From Trema orientale (taxonomy: Eukaryota > Streptophyta > Magnoliopsida > Rosales > Cannabaceae), in NCBI GenBank assembly GCA_002914845.1, contig JXTC01000304.1, forward strand, positions 293,308-357,307: 64,000 bases of DNA, written 5' to 3'. Below the pieces are notes generated by a model. The model worked only from the letters and a program-made list of their open reading frames with translations, did no database searches and was not told the DNA's origin. This document shows positions 25,201 to 36,284 of the stretch, in pieces (the first letter of the stretch is position 1; every line of letters starts with the position of its first letter). The position numbers were made by a program, and so were the translations under genes.

Positions 25201-27669
25201 GTCTCTTTGAACGCGGAAATAAGTTTATGATATTCTATTTTACACATTAATTGTACTCAATAATCAATATTATCTAGGAAACACTAATCCTGTGTTGCGT
25301 CGATCGTCATTATTGAATGGTGGTTACCTGTAAAAGTGGATGGAAAACAAAATATTGAATGCTTTAGGTATATAAAGGAATGGACTATGGTTGATGAATA
25401 AGAAAGGTTACAAATGTTCTTGTTTGTGATCACTGATCAGTGACGGAGCTAAGAAACTTTTTTAGGAGAGACATATACTAAAATTATTTTAGCTAATTTT
25501 GAAACACGTTAATCAACATAGACCAATATAAATTTAAATGGAGTATTTAAAGTGAGTTCAAATAAAAATTGTCCAAAATGAAGGTAAATTTTTGAATTTT
25601 AAAATAATATAAGTAAAGTTCAAAATTTTTTTAAAAAATTAGTGGCTCATGTTAGGGGTATTATTGAATTTTTTTTATAAAAAGGGGTAAGACCTATAAT
25701 TATAAAAATTTAGGGGGGGCAAATAAAAGATAAAATTAAAATTTTCATATAAACTCAAGATAAAAAACATATTTTTCAAAAAAATGAGGGGCCATGCCTT
25801 AATTGGCTTCTTCTATGTTTGTGATGGACTCTTGAGAAAATTATATAATTAAGTTAATGATATAATTATTACAACATATGAACTATCCAATAAGTATGCA
25901 TGAAAAAAAACTAAAGGAGAGAGAGAGAGAGATATATATATATATATATTTTTTTTTAACCAGCAGTTACGATAAACAGTAATAGTTTTATACTAGATTA
26001 ATCTCAAGCATCTGTGTTTGGTGAAACAAACTGGATGATCCATAAATGCTAAAAACTGTCATCTATGATAAAACTTGTAGTAGTGGCTATTTCATGCTAC
26101 AAAAGATCAGAATTATTTTCTTTGATTTAAATTTTAAATAATGCGACTTTGTTTTTGTTCCAATATTTGTACCCATGTATATTGGAGTGGGGAGAATTTG
26201 GTAATATATGCTCCGAACATATATACATATACATATATATATATATATATACACACACACATATTCTGGGTAACAATTAAGGGATGCATGAGTAGCTACT
26301 ACTAATATATTTTGCATCCTATTTAACGGAGTGACTTAGTACAAATAACATGTGCGTAGCGCAGCATTATCTAAAAGGAAAATAGATACAAGACGGTAAC
26401 TTTAATAGAGCAATTCTAATACATAGAATGGAAGAACACCATTCACTATCCGAAAATTTGACACCTAAACATCTAAGAAAAGATCTATCATACATATGTA
26501 TTCTTCCTCTTTTTTCCTTTGTTGCATGAATCTAATATGTGGTTGCCATTGTTAAAAATCAAATCACATATTTAATTAAAGATGAGGAAGATTATTTAAT
26601 TCCCGCGTTTGGAAGCAAAATGGTATTCATTAAGTAGGCAAATCCTACTTAACTAGCTAAAAATTTTATATAGAAGAAGCCATTTTGAGGTGTATTGATT
26701 TTTTGAGAAAGAAAAAAAATACAGAATCTTTCCATATTAGATGAAGAAAATCATTAAGTAAACTAGATTCACTTTAGAAATTAAACACTATCAGACTGTC
26801 AATCATGATCAAATATGAGATTTAGAGCATTTTAATTGGATAATTATCACATAAAAATACTTCACTTAAGCCTATGAACTTGGTATCCCAAATTTGGTCC
26901 TTCAGGAAGGGTAAAACAAAAAACAAAAGAACTGGTGCTTTGTAACCATTTGATTATAACTAAGCGAAGTAGAAATACTATAGCAAGCTATGCTACCATT
27001 ACATTTGGCTTATAGATAGATAGCCTTCTCTCAAAACTTCAAGCAAGTGACTATTTTCTTCCCACATTGGTAGAAACCATGTGTCTGGTGTGATGTTTAA
27101 TTAATAATGCGATACATGTATACCTGTAAACCGATTAACGCAAGTTAGTCCTAACTTAAAAAGCAAGTAACTAATTTTCCTTGGTTAAAATTCTGCCAAA
27201 ATTATCTTCTTTTAATTTGTTTCAGATTTTCATTTTGTACTTAATTAAGCGGTTATTATTAATCTAGCTAACACTAATTTGCTCATTTATATCAATGTAG
27301 CTAGCTACTTGACAAATTAATTGGGATAGCGCAACTCTAATCGATTTGAAGAGAAAACAAAAATAGAGTTTATAAACTCAAATCAATTATACCCATTACT
27401 TCTAGAACTGGGAGAGTTATACTATCATCATCTGCATAGATTTTTCTCTTGTGTAATCAATTTTCTTTTCGGAATTAAACTAATATAATAAGTTTCCAAC
27501 TTTGTTTTGGTATATAATTACGGGAATGAGTGCTAAAGGAGAGTAGGAGGTACATTATACATCTAGTTTAATTTGGTTATACTTATATTCCTAATAATTA
27601 AAATTGTCTCTTTTGATATATTGGCTAAGGTATATCAGATAAATCTACATATACATATATATATATATA
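25201..27669. other. Intergenic DNA with a probable old repeat
   Basis: Segment 25436-25830 opens CAGTGACGGAGCTAAGAAA and later contains GGGGCCATGCCTTAATTGGC, words I associate with a very common degraded plant repeat, although its second end is too decayed to bound. TA/CA microsatellites lie at 26228-26262. No gene recognised. Confidence 0.4.
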
Positions 27670-28615
27670 GGCAACAATTTAGTAAGTATTTTTTTTTTAC
27701 CTATTGTGAGAGCAAAAATTCTCTCTATTCGGGTTATGTTCGAGCCCGAGAGCATGGAGGTGGTGGTCTCTCTCCTGGCCTCGGGGTCCTGAGGTAGCAA
27801 ACGGTGGGGTGCTAGGCACTGGCACGGTACCTAGCCACTGGACTCCGAAGCTTAAGTTAGCAAACAGTGTTTTAGTGAGAGAAAATTTCTGGTAGAGAGT
27901 ATAAATGAGGAGAGAGAAAAGCAGAGTTTCGACCTTTCGTTTCATGCTTGTCTTTAAAGTGATGCTTGAGGGCCTTAAATAGGCAATTTGGAGTGTATTA
28001 GACCTGTTAGATCATCTTGGGAAGGAGTCCAGTGATCCTAACTCTTGATCTTGACTAAGTATGGCACATTTAATGCGAGGTGTTGTAGAAGTTCAGTCAC
28101 AGGCCTATTTGCCAGCATAGTATACCTCAGGCTAGGGACTATAGACGGCTATTAGGACGTCAATGCAATAATGACCTATAATTTACGGGGTTCGGGTTGG
28201 CCTCGGATATCGAGGAACATCTCTAAGCCGAGGCAGGTTGGCCCCAAAGGCGGGTTCTTAGGCCGCAATGTCGGGTAGCTTTGCAGGGAAATATTCCCCT
28301 CAGGGCCTTGTGTCAACTTCTCTGGCCACAAGAGAAGTAAGGTTTCTCCTTGCTTTCTGCGGTGTGTCTTCAAGTCTAATATTTTGGTAATGTTGGAATT
28401 ACCCCCAACACTTATCCATAAGTACTGTTTTGCCCAGTTAAAATTTATTACACATATCTTTTTATGGTAAAAAGTGGAGAGATAAAAAATAATGAGTATT
28501 TATTTTTATTATTTTTTTCTAATTATTCGAATTATGGTAGTCGTTAGATTATGATCCAATGACTAAAAAAACTTATAGATAAGTTAAAAAAAATACTTAT
28601 TCAATTGGGAACCTA
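27670..28615 (+). mobile_element. TA-tract MITE, copy D, split by a solo LTR
   Basis: The left part (27670-27704) and right part (28411-28615) together match the family seen at 13295, 30799 and 52748. The left end is GGCAACAATTTAGTAAG and the right end ATTGGGAACCTATA, again within TA tracts. The two parts are separated by a 706 bp solo LTR. The MITE therefore predates the LTR insertion. Confidence 0.65.
27705..28410 (-). mobile_element. Solo LTR inserted in a MITE
   Basis: The 706 bp block starts TGTGAGAGC and ends CCCCAACA (TG...CA). It is flanked by a near-perfect 5 bp duplication, CCTAT at 27700-27704 and CTTAT at 28411-28415. Read on the minus strand it starts TGTTGGGGGTAATTCC, and a TATTTAAGG box occurs near 27975, which is why I prefer that orientation. 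It is more GC-rich than its surroundings. There is no internal retroelement sequence, so it is a solo LTR; the family (gypsy or copia) cannot be told from the LTR alone. Confidence 0.7.
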
Positions 28616-29163
28616 TATAAATATATATATATATATATTCTCATATATGTACATACATATATAAACGTATATACAAATATGAGTTTGGCATAGAACCATA
28701 AATGATAAAACAAGAGGGAGAAAAAGAAGAAGAGGATAGTCATAAAAAAGAAACCAATGGAAAATGCCCCTTTCCTGACCTCTAGTATTTCCTAAATTAA
28801 ATGCATTGACTGTTGATGAGTGCATATGATATTTTGGTTGACAAACAAAAATAGTACTACCAGATTACATTACGTCTTTTCGAGAATACTCACTGTGAAG
28901 GCCAAAAGTAAACATTATAAATAAGAAAGAATACAAAATTTTAGTATAGTATGGCAACAAATACAATCATGTAATCCTACCATCTGTATGTAAGTGTCCT
29001 TTTTCTTTTTAAACCATATTTTTAATTTTGTTTAGCTTTCTTGTCACTCACAACTGGTTAGAATTCTTTCCCATTGGATTTAATTCCTTGACCTAGACAT
29101 GTCTTAATGGGACATAATTATGCAAATGCATTGCCTAATTTGAGCATCACCTTCAAAATACCT
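28616..29163. other. AT-rich intergenic DNA
   Basis: Opens with TA microsatellite DNA. No gene recognised. Confidence 0.45.
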
Positions 29164-29172
29164 ATCCAGATA

Positions 29173-29541
29173 GGGATAACTGCGAAAAAAATATCTTAAA
29201 ATTTGGGTATTTAGCAATTTAAATCCTGAAGTTTAGACTCTGTAAAATAATACCCCGAGATTAAGAATTTTTGAAAATTAATACCCTGTGTTGACTTTTT
29301 GAATAATTTTAACTAATAAAATACAATAAAATCCTCAAAATTAGGATGAATAATATGGATTAATCTTGTTTTAATGGAGGATATATTATTATTTTTTCGT
29401 TTCTAAAATTGGTCAAAAAATCTGTCCAAGATATTAATTTTCAGAAATTCTTAATCTCAGGGTATTATTTTGCAGAGTCCAAACTTTAGAGTTTAAATTG
29501 CAGAACACCCAAATTTCAAGATATTTTTGTACAGTTATCCC
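29173..29541. mobile_element. Small Mutator-type element with perfect 9 bp duplication
   Basis: The 369 bp element begins GGGATAACTGCG and ends with the inverse-like TACAGTTATCCC. Inverted arms of about 110 bp include TAAAATAATACCCCGAG on the left and the matching inverse on the right. It is flanked by a perfect 9 bp duplication, ATCCAGATA (29164-29172 and 29542-29550). This fits a non-autonomous MULE. A diverged relative lies at about 45880-46215. Confidence 0.85.
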
Positions 29542-29550
29542 ATCCAGATA

Positions 29551-30798
29551 ATTATATATATAATTATATATGGAGCCTGTTATTCTTAAGAGTTTTCTCC
29601 TTTGTTAATTTCAGATTCCACTTATTATCTTATCTCTTCATCTCCTTTCAGTTCGTAGCCTGAAAGTAACACTGAAATTTCGGGCTCATTGGTCGACCAA
29701 CTGCCTTCACTATAATTTGTCGGAAATGCAATTTCAAGTCTCTCATATTAATCGACAAGGGAATATCCTAGTAAATACTTTTTTTCACTCATGCCATTGC
29801 CTTTCTTACTCCTACAACGTGTCACATAGCTCCCTTTTTTCTTTTTTGCAGCAGTTTTGTGGGTAGGGATATATCTGATAATGCCATATTAAAGGTTTTG
29901 TTGGTCATTTCCTTTTCGGCTTGTATTCTTGTCTTCTTACTGTAAACTATCGTATACTTTTATTTATTTATTTATTTTTTTACAAGTTAGTATTTTTTCT
30001 CGATAAGTTTCGCTCCATTAAGATTTTTTAATTAGACATTGTAAGCCAGCAATCTTTCTAATAGAAATATTTAGGCATGACTATATAGATACCTTTCGTT
30101 CAGTTTGGTTTGTTTGGTTTTTCATTTTAGACGTTATTAGGCATGACTATGATTTTTTGAGATTTCGGAGTTGAAAGGATGGTTTAGTAGTAGATGGGTC
30201 TGTGTCCAACTAGTTAGAATGTGCCTGTAGAATTCGTCCTCGTTGATTTAAAAAATAAAAAGCTTTCAGCAAGTCTAATTTTGTTCATGTAAATGGCAAC
30301 TGAGCCATATATGATATGATCAACTCCATGGTTTCCATATTCTTTAAAACAAAATGGAGCCTAAACAAAGCAGGTACATCTGTCCACCATTTCTACCTTT
30401 ACAGCCAATACTCGAAGAAAAAACGACACACTGAGAGCATCTATTGTCGTCAGCTTTTGCAATATTGTCCATTATCTAACAAGCTTTCGTAAATTTCCAA
30501 GAATATTTTTAAACCCAATATTTGCGTTTAAAAGATTTCAATAATTTGAACTTTGCAACATATGAAAAGAGCATAGTACAGGAATTGATTTGTCAAACAT
30601 GAAGTACTAGAAACATGACCCAGTTGCTTTGAACAGTCAATATCCACATTATTGGCTATCACTACCTTTTACCCTACCAAAACCATATCTTCCATATCCA
30701 GCTACAATATTCTCGACTTAAAAAAGTTGCAGAAAGGAATTAGTTACGATAAAGGAAGAACCTAAGGACTTATTCTATATAAGTATATATATATATAT
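29551..30798. other. AT-rich intergenic DNA
   Basis: No gene, RNA gene or bounded repeat recognised. Confidence 0.45.
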
Positions 30799-31040
30799 GG
30801 GCACCAATTCAGTAATTATTTTTTTTTTACTTATGCATAGGTATTATTTTGGCTAATAAAAATTTATCATACACATTTTTTTATATTAAAAGGTAAGAGA
30901 GAGAAAAAACATTAATGATGTACGTCTTTTCATACATCTCATTATAGCCGTTTGATCATCATTAGATAATGATCTAACAATTAAAAAGAAAAATACCTAC
31001 ACTTAGATTAAAAAAAAAAGCCTACTGGATTGGCAACCTA
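30799..31040 (+). mobile_element. TA-tract MITE, copy B
   Basis: Close relative of 13295-13537, starting GGGCACCAATTCAGTA and ending TTGGCAACCTA, with TA repeats on both flanks. The internal segments ATTAATGATGTACGTCTTTTCATAC and the central dyad are conserved among copies A, B and C, which indicates a single family rather than convergent low-complexity DNA. Confidence 0.75.
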
Positions 31041-31498
31041 TATATATAATATTTTATGTAATAGTAATATGTCAAAAATAAGTTTCGTTTCCAACCCAGA
31101 CTAATTTTGATTTTGCCTATATAAATGTATCTAGCAACATAAATTGACTAGAAAAAGAACGTGTGGTTATCAGTTTATGCATCTATATTTTGATAAAGAT
31201 TCTGTGGAGAGTTTAAATTGCGAACTTTTAGACATTAGAGATCAAAGATAATGTGACTACTATTAGGTTAATTAATAGTACCACAGATGCAAATTAAACA
31301 CTAATTTCAAATTAATGACCTATATTACCATGTTTCTTAGCGTAAAAGTTTTTATGGTATTACTCAAAGAAAATCTGAAATTAGTCTTTCAAGTTGGTTA
31401 GGACATTTAGTTAAGCACAGTAGTAAACTTATATCTGATCATGTTATTCGATTTTATTTAAAAGGAATTCCAATTGTCGTTGGTTGTGAATTTCAAAA

Positions 31499-32035
31499 TG
31501 GATTATAATTATATGTTTATACCTTCTATTTTAACAGTTTATTCTCTTTATATTTTTCATTTTAGTTATTATTAATATCGACTTTTAGATTTAGAATTTG
31601 TAACAAATTTATACCCTCCATAGGTCAAAAACTAATTTTAACCATTGATTTTGCCAAAAGACCCTTTTAAACTTTAAGGGTAAATGTTTAAATACTTATT
31701 TTAAATTTAAAACCAATTAAACTTAATAGTTAAAAGAACAAATATTAAGAAAATAATTTAAAAAAGAGAAAACCCATAAATTAAATACGTTTATATGAAT
31801 AATATTTATCAATTTTAAATAAGTTTTAAATTTAAATTTCTTTCAAAATATATATTTTTAAACTTTAAAGGGTCTTTTAGTAGACATATTGGTCAAATTT
31901 AATGTTTGAGCTATGGAGCATATAAATTTGTTATTACAAATTTTAAATCTGAATGTTAATATTGATAATAATCAAAACACAAGATATAAACTAAACAAAT
32001 AGTCAAAACGCAAGGTATAAAAATATAATTAACCC
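31499..32035. mobile_element. Probable Mutator-type MITE
   Basis: The two ends are inverted copies for roughly 200 bp: GGATTATAATTATATG with TTTATACCTTCTATTTTAAC on the left, and the inverse of GGGTTAATTATA with TTTATACCTTGCGTTTTGAC on the right. Flanking 9-mers ATTTCAAAA (31490-31498) and ATTTCAAAC (32036-32044) differ at one base, fitting an aged 9 bp MULE duplication. No coding capacity. Confidence 0.65.
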
Positions 32036-32044
32036 ATTTCAAAC

Positions 32045-34650
32045 AATATAATCAACAAGATTATTGGGAAAAAAAAAAAAAAGGTTATAGAATGCTTCGA
32101 GAAATTAGAGTGTCTATTTTTTGCACTTGATAAAATTTGATAGATTCGGATATTTATTACTATAATTAGAAAAACGGACATTTACTTTGTATTACTCCTT
32201 AAAAATCGGCCAGACTCGTAAGGCCCTATTATTTAGCTACTATTAGAAGCCTTTTCGTTTTGGGATTAATTTCCTCGGTGGAATTCCAATGTGTAACAAT
32301 ATTTTTTAACCTGTAGTTACTTTTGTTTTTTCGTCATCATTTATCCGACATAAGGCAGTAGTACTAGCATATATGGTCGAGATCTCTTACATTACATTTG
32401 CTAGAGCAAAAAGGCATATAGGTCAATAGAAATGATTGATCATTAGATCAATTGTTTGATTATCCCGGTAACTGGGATACTATTAATGATTACTATGGCC
32501 ATAAAAAGATACCTTTAACAGTCAGCTGAAGTTGTAATAATTGTTAATTAAGTTGAAGAACTTACCAAAAGTCAGTAAGTAATTGGATACGATAATAGAA
32601 TAAGAATCGATTAAGGCCTAATAATTTCAACATAATCCCTTTGAATTATTTATAAGTATTACTATTCGTGTAAAACTTTAAACAGACAAAGGATATTGAT
32701 TTAACACACAAATTATCATATCCAAATAAACACAAATAATTGACTATATTAATTAGCCAAGTGTTACCTGCAGGTCGTGGGATCTTATCCTCTTTGAAAT
32801 TAAGAATATAGTCAACGTTCTCCATTAATCTAGAATAATCAATCTTTTATTGAAATTAATGTCAATGTTTGGCTACAGCTACAAGGGACCTTAATTACAA
32901 TATAGTTTCATCATGGTGAAGTAAGAGAGAGAGAGAGAAGAATTCTGCATGTTGTTCAGGGCGAAATAAGCTATACAACGCGGAATATATCTCTAGCTAG
33001 CTACTACTTTTGGCTTGTCCTTACACAAACACACATATATTACTTCATGAGTTTGAAGTGTATTATTATTATTATTTTTTGAAACTGAAGTTTGAAGTGT
33101 ATTATTAATCAGTCTCAAAGGTATATACTCCTTAGGTATGTTTATAAATTGATTAATTTCCAAAAGAAAAAAATTCCCAAAGTACCCAAACAAATGTCGG
33201 GGGTTCCAATTTAGGAACCAAAGCTTAATGGAAAGAAATGAAAATTCAAGAAGCGCACTATCGGAGGACGATGGTTCCTCCTGCCAATGCCAACCTCTCA
33301 CGGTTCAGTCCACTAATCCAACAAAATATTCCCGATTTTTTATTGGAAATTCCAAGAAAATTTCTTATGATCAGTTAAAGCAAGACGCGGAACCTTTACA
33401 TTCTCAAAAACTATTAAAATGAGTCTTTATTTGCCAAGACGTTGTGGCCGATTTTTGTTGACCAAAATAAGAGGATGAAAATATGGTAAAAGATAAATTA
33501 TTTTTAGTGAGTACTGTTGTTACCATTTGACAAACAAAGAAGATGCTTCATTGATTTTATGTGAATACAGACATGAACCACAAATTGGGCCCAAAAGACA
33601 AGGGATAGATCATTTTCCCATTTTCATATGAAGATATCATTTTTTTTAAAAAAAATAAAGATTTAAGATAATCAGTTTGTACATCCAAAACGATATATTG
33701 ATGTATATGTCACAACTTGGTAGAAAACACCACGGAATAGACCATTTATTAATTATCAAGTTATCAAACACTGTACTTTCTTATTTTTATCTATTTAATA
33801 ATGCACGTCAGTTTCAATGATTATTCAAGTAATATTATTTCATCTTTAATGTGCCCTTTGAAAAAACGAAAGTATATACATTTGTCATATTACTGTGAAA
33901 CTTTACCCTTAACCGGCCTCCACGCAGATATTTGAGCACTTGTCAAACTCGAACTTAGTTTGAAAATAAATGTGAACATTCAAAAGATCGTCGATACCGT
34001 GATCTGTAATCCACTTTTATGACTCTTTTACGATATTGGGAGTTAGAGATCAATATGTTTTCAATATATGTGTGCTTGTACACACATAGCACACACATCA
34101 GTAGCCAAATCTCCGGTTAAGGAACTTTCTTATTATTCCCAGAATCTCTTTATAACTCGATGCTTTTTGCATGGTGCATGCTTTTAGTTTATCCTCTTCA
34201 CCAAGTAAAGTATCCAAATAAAAGTTATCCATACATTATATGTCGATTATATAATAGACTTTTAAGCCCAACTTTTTCTTTTCCTTGATTCTGTGTCTTT
34301 GATTAGGCCTTTCTGTTTGCTTTTAGATTGTATATGTGGAAATCCTTGGGAAGCTTTCATTTCAAAAAAGTATAAATAAAGGTCAGATAAATATTGAAGG
34401 TGCAAACTAGAATGAGCTAGCTGACCATAGTAAGGAATCAAAATAAATCCGTGAACCATAAGATACTGAAAATTAATACCAAATCAAGTAAGAACCCCAA
34501 CCATTAACAACTTATAAGAGGCCTACACTTTTAGACCACAGCTTTTTTTTTTTTTTTTGTTTAATTATCTTACTACCTTTATTATTGTTATTATTCTTAT
34601 TTTAATATTATTGAATAAGAACCACAGCTTCATCCTTCCATGAGCTTTTG
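32045..34650. other. AT-rich intergenic DNA upstream of the CYSTM gene
   Basis: No gene established. A 64-codon ATG frame at 33228-33422 has an unusually protein-like composition, but I recognise no family and saw no adjoining exons. A near-direct repeat of GTTTGAAGTGTATTATTA occurs at about 33051-33069 and 33090-33108. Confidence 0.4.
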
Positions 34651-34660
34651 TATATATATA
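34651..34660 (+). promoter_or_regulatory. Candidate TATA box of the CYSTM gene
   Basis: TATATATATA, followed by CAACAACAGAG, lies about 120 bases before the start codon at 34781, a plausible distance for a plant TATA box plus a short leader. The call is positional; simple TA repeats are common in this window. Confidence 0.4.
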
Positions 34661-34780
34661 CAACAACAGAGATAGAGATCATTACACTACTCACATAAGT
34701 ATCCATAAAACAGTGCCACAAGCCAAATCTGTAGACTTTGAGTTAATTGTGTCACCCAGCTGTTTTTTCAAATTTCCACA

Positions 34781-34887
34781 ATGACCAAGCCAGAGACCCA
34801 GGAAAACCAACCTCCATCAGGTTCTTCTCTTTAAAACATCCCTAACTTTATATGTGCTTTCTTTCGTGAGGTCTTTATTTATCAGAT

Positions 34888-34924
<37 letters not shown>

Positions 34925-35424
34925 GCTAAACCTAACGACTTATGATTTTATCTTGTTTTCATTTTTAAGGATACCCAACTGAAAACCCCCCAGCTGGGAA
35001 GAAGTCTTGGTCTACTAAGAAGAAAGGAGATAGAGGCTTCATAGAGGGATGGTGAGTTTGACATCTCATTCATCAATCTTTGTAGTTATGTTTCAAGTAC
35101 AAAAGAACTAGGATCACTGAATTGATGAACTTCAATGAACTCTAAGACCCAAAAGTGTACTTTCCCATGCATTAGGATCACTTTTACTAACTAGTGTTCT
35201 AACACTAATGAACCCCCCATGCTTAAGGCTATCTTGATCAGTCTGACACATAAGAAAGCTCTAATTAAATTGGGAAAAAACTTCCGAAGGCTTTGAATCC
35301 CTTATTACTCCTGCACAAAAGATTTTTCATGTCTTTTCTCTTTCTGTTTCATTAACATGCTGATCTTTTTATGTGCAGCCTCTTCGCGCTATGCTGCTGT
35401 TGGCTCTGTGAAGAATGCTTCTGA
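34781..35424 (+). CDS. CYSTM-type cysteine-rich transmembrane small protein
   Basis: Three exons, 34781-34820, 34970-35051 and 35379-35424, with GT-AG introns, give a 55-residue protein. It begins MTKPETQENQPPSGYPTENP, continues with a Pro/Lys-rich middle (about 15-38), then GFIEGCLFALCCCWLCEECF at the extreme C-terminus. The C-terminal Cys cluster (CLFALCCCWLCEEC) after a short polar N-terminus is the CYSTM module. Family members are small tail-anchored plasma-membrane or vesicle proteins, often stress-induced, that form dimers. Splice phases (1 then 2) join codons cleanly and the stop directly follows the Cys block as in the family. The first intron holds a (TA)n run at about 34889-34921. 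The partner and exact role are unknown. Confidence 0.88.
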
Positions 35425-36284
35425 GTACATAGCATAAGTACTCTGACAATAAATTATTTAGTGTTGATCACCATCTTTTTCTTTCCACTGTAGTTTTCAT
35501 TTTCTTTCTTCCTTGGTTTTCTCCCCTTCTTCTGGGGGAAAAAGGGAAGATCAGTATTGATGATGGCTGGAGTTATTTTCATAGTTAATATTCACTGGGC
35601 TTAAATATGATTTATGGTAGCATGTGACCATCATATTATTGTGGTTTACTAGCTAATAAATATTCAGTATAATCTTTTTAGCACAAGTTATCTGTTTACT
35701 CTATCCTCTTTCTATTCCTTGTATTACACATTTACCCTTTTTTTTTTTCGCTCAAAGAGCAAGCCAAACTTAATCAAGGACAATAAACACAATAATCCAA
35801 CACCATCTAGCATGATTTTGTTAATATCATCTAAAATTGGCTATTCCACGAGTATAAAAATTAGACAAGCAAATTCACAATGACCACAAGTTTCTGACCA
35901 ATGTCCATTTATTCTCATTAAACACTTTATCCGTGTTGAGCTATGAGTGTAAAGAAAATTTTTCCAACTAAGAGCATATAAAATACAAAGGGTATATAGA
36001 TTGAGGCCTATTTATCACTCATTCTTACCACCAATCAGAGGTGCTGTAAAAATAAGAAACTGTAAGGTACTCTTAAAATACTTTAAAAGGCTTTATTCGT
36101 TATCATTGTAAGTGTAATAATACACCATAATCCATATGCATTTGTATATAAATCAATTTCTCTAAGTATACGATCAAAATTCTTGGTGCTAAATTTTGCT
36201 TGTATCAGGTCTAACAAAAAGATGAAAGCAAATAATTTATAATAAAGACAATAAATGAATCACTAACCCCATGCAGCTTGCTTC
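35425..36284. other. Intergenic DNA between convergent genes
   Basis: The CYSTM gene (+) and GLDH (-) converge here, so both 3' UTRs should lie in it. No further gene seen. Confidence 0.5.
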
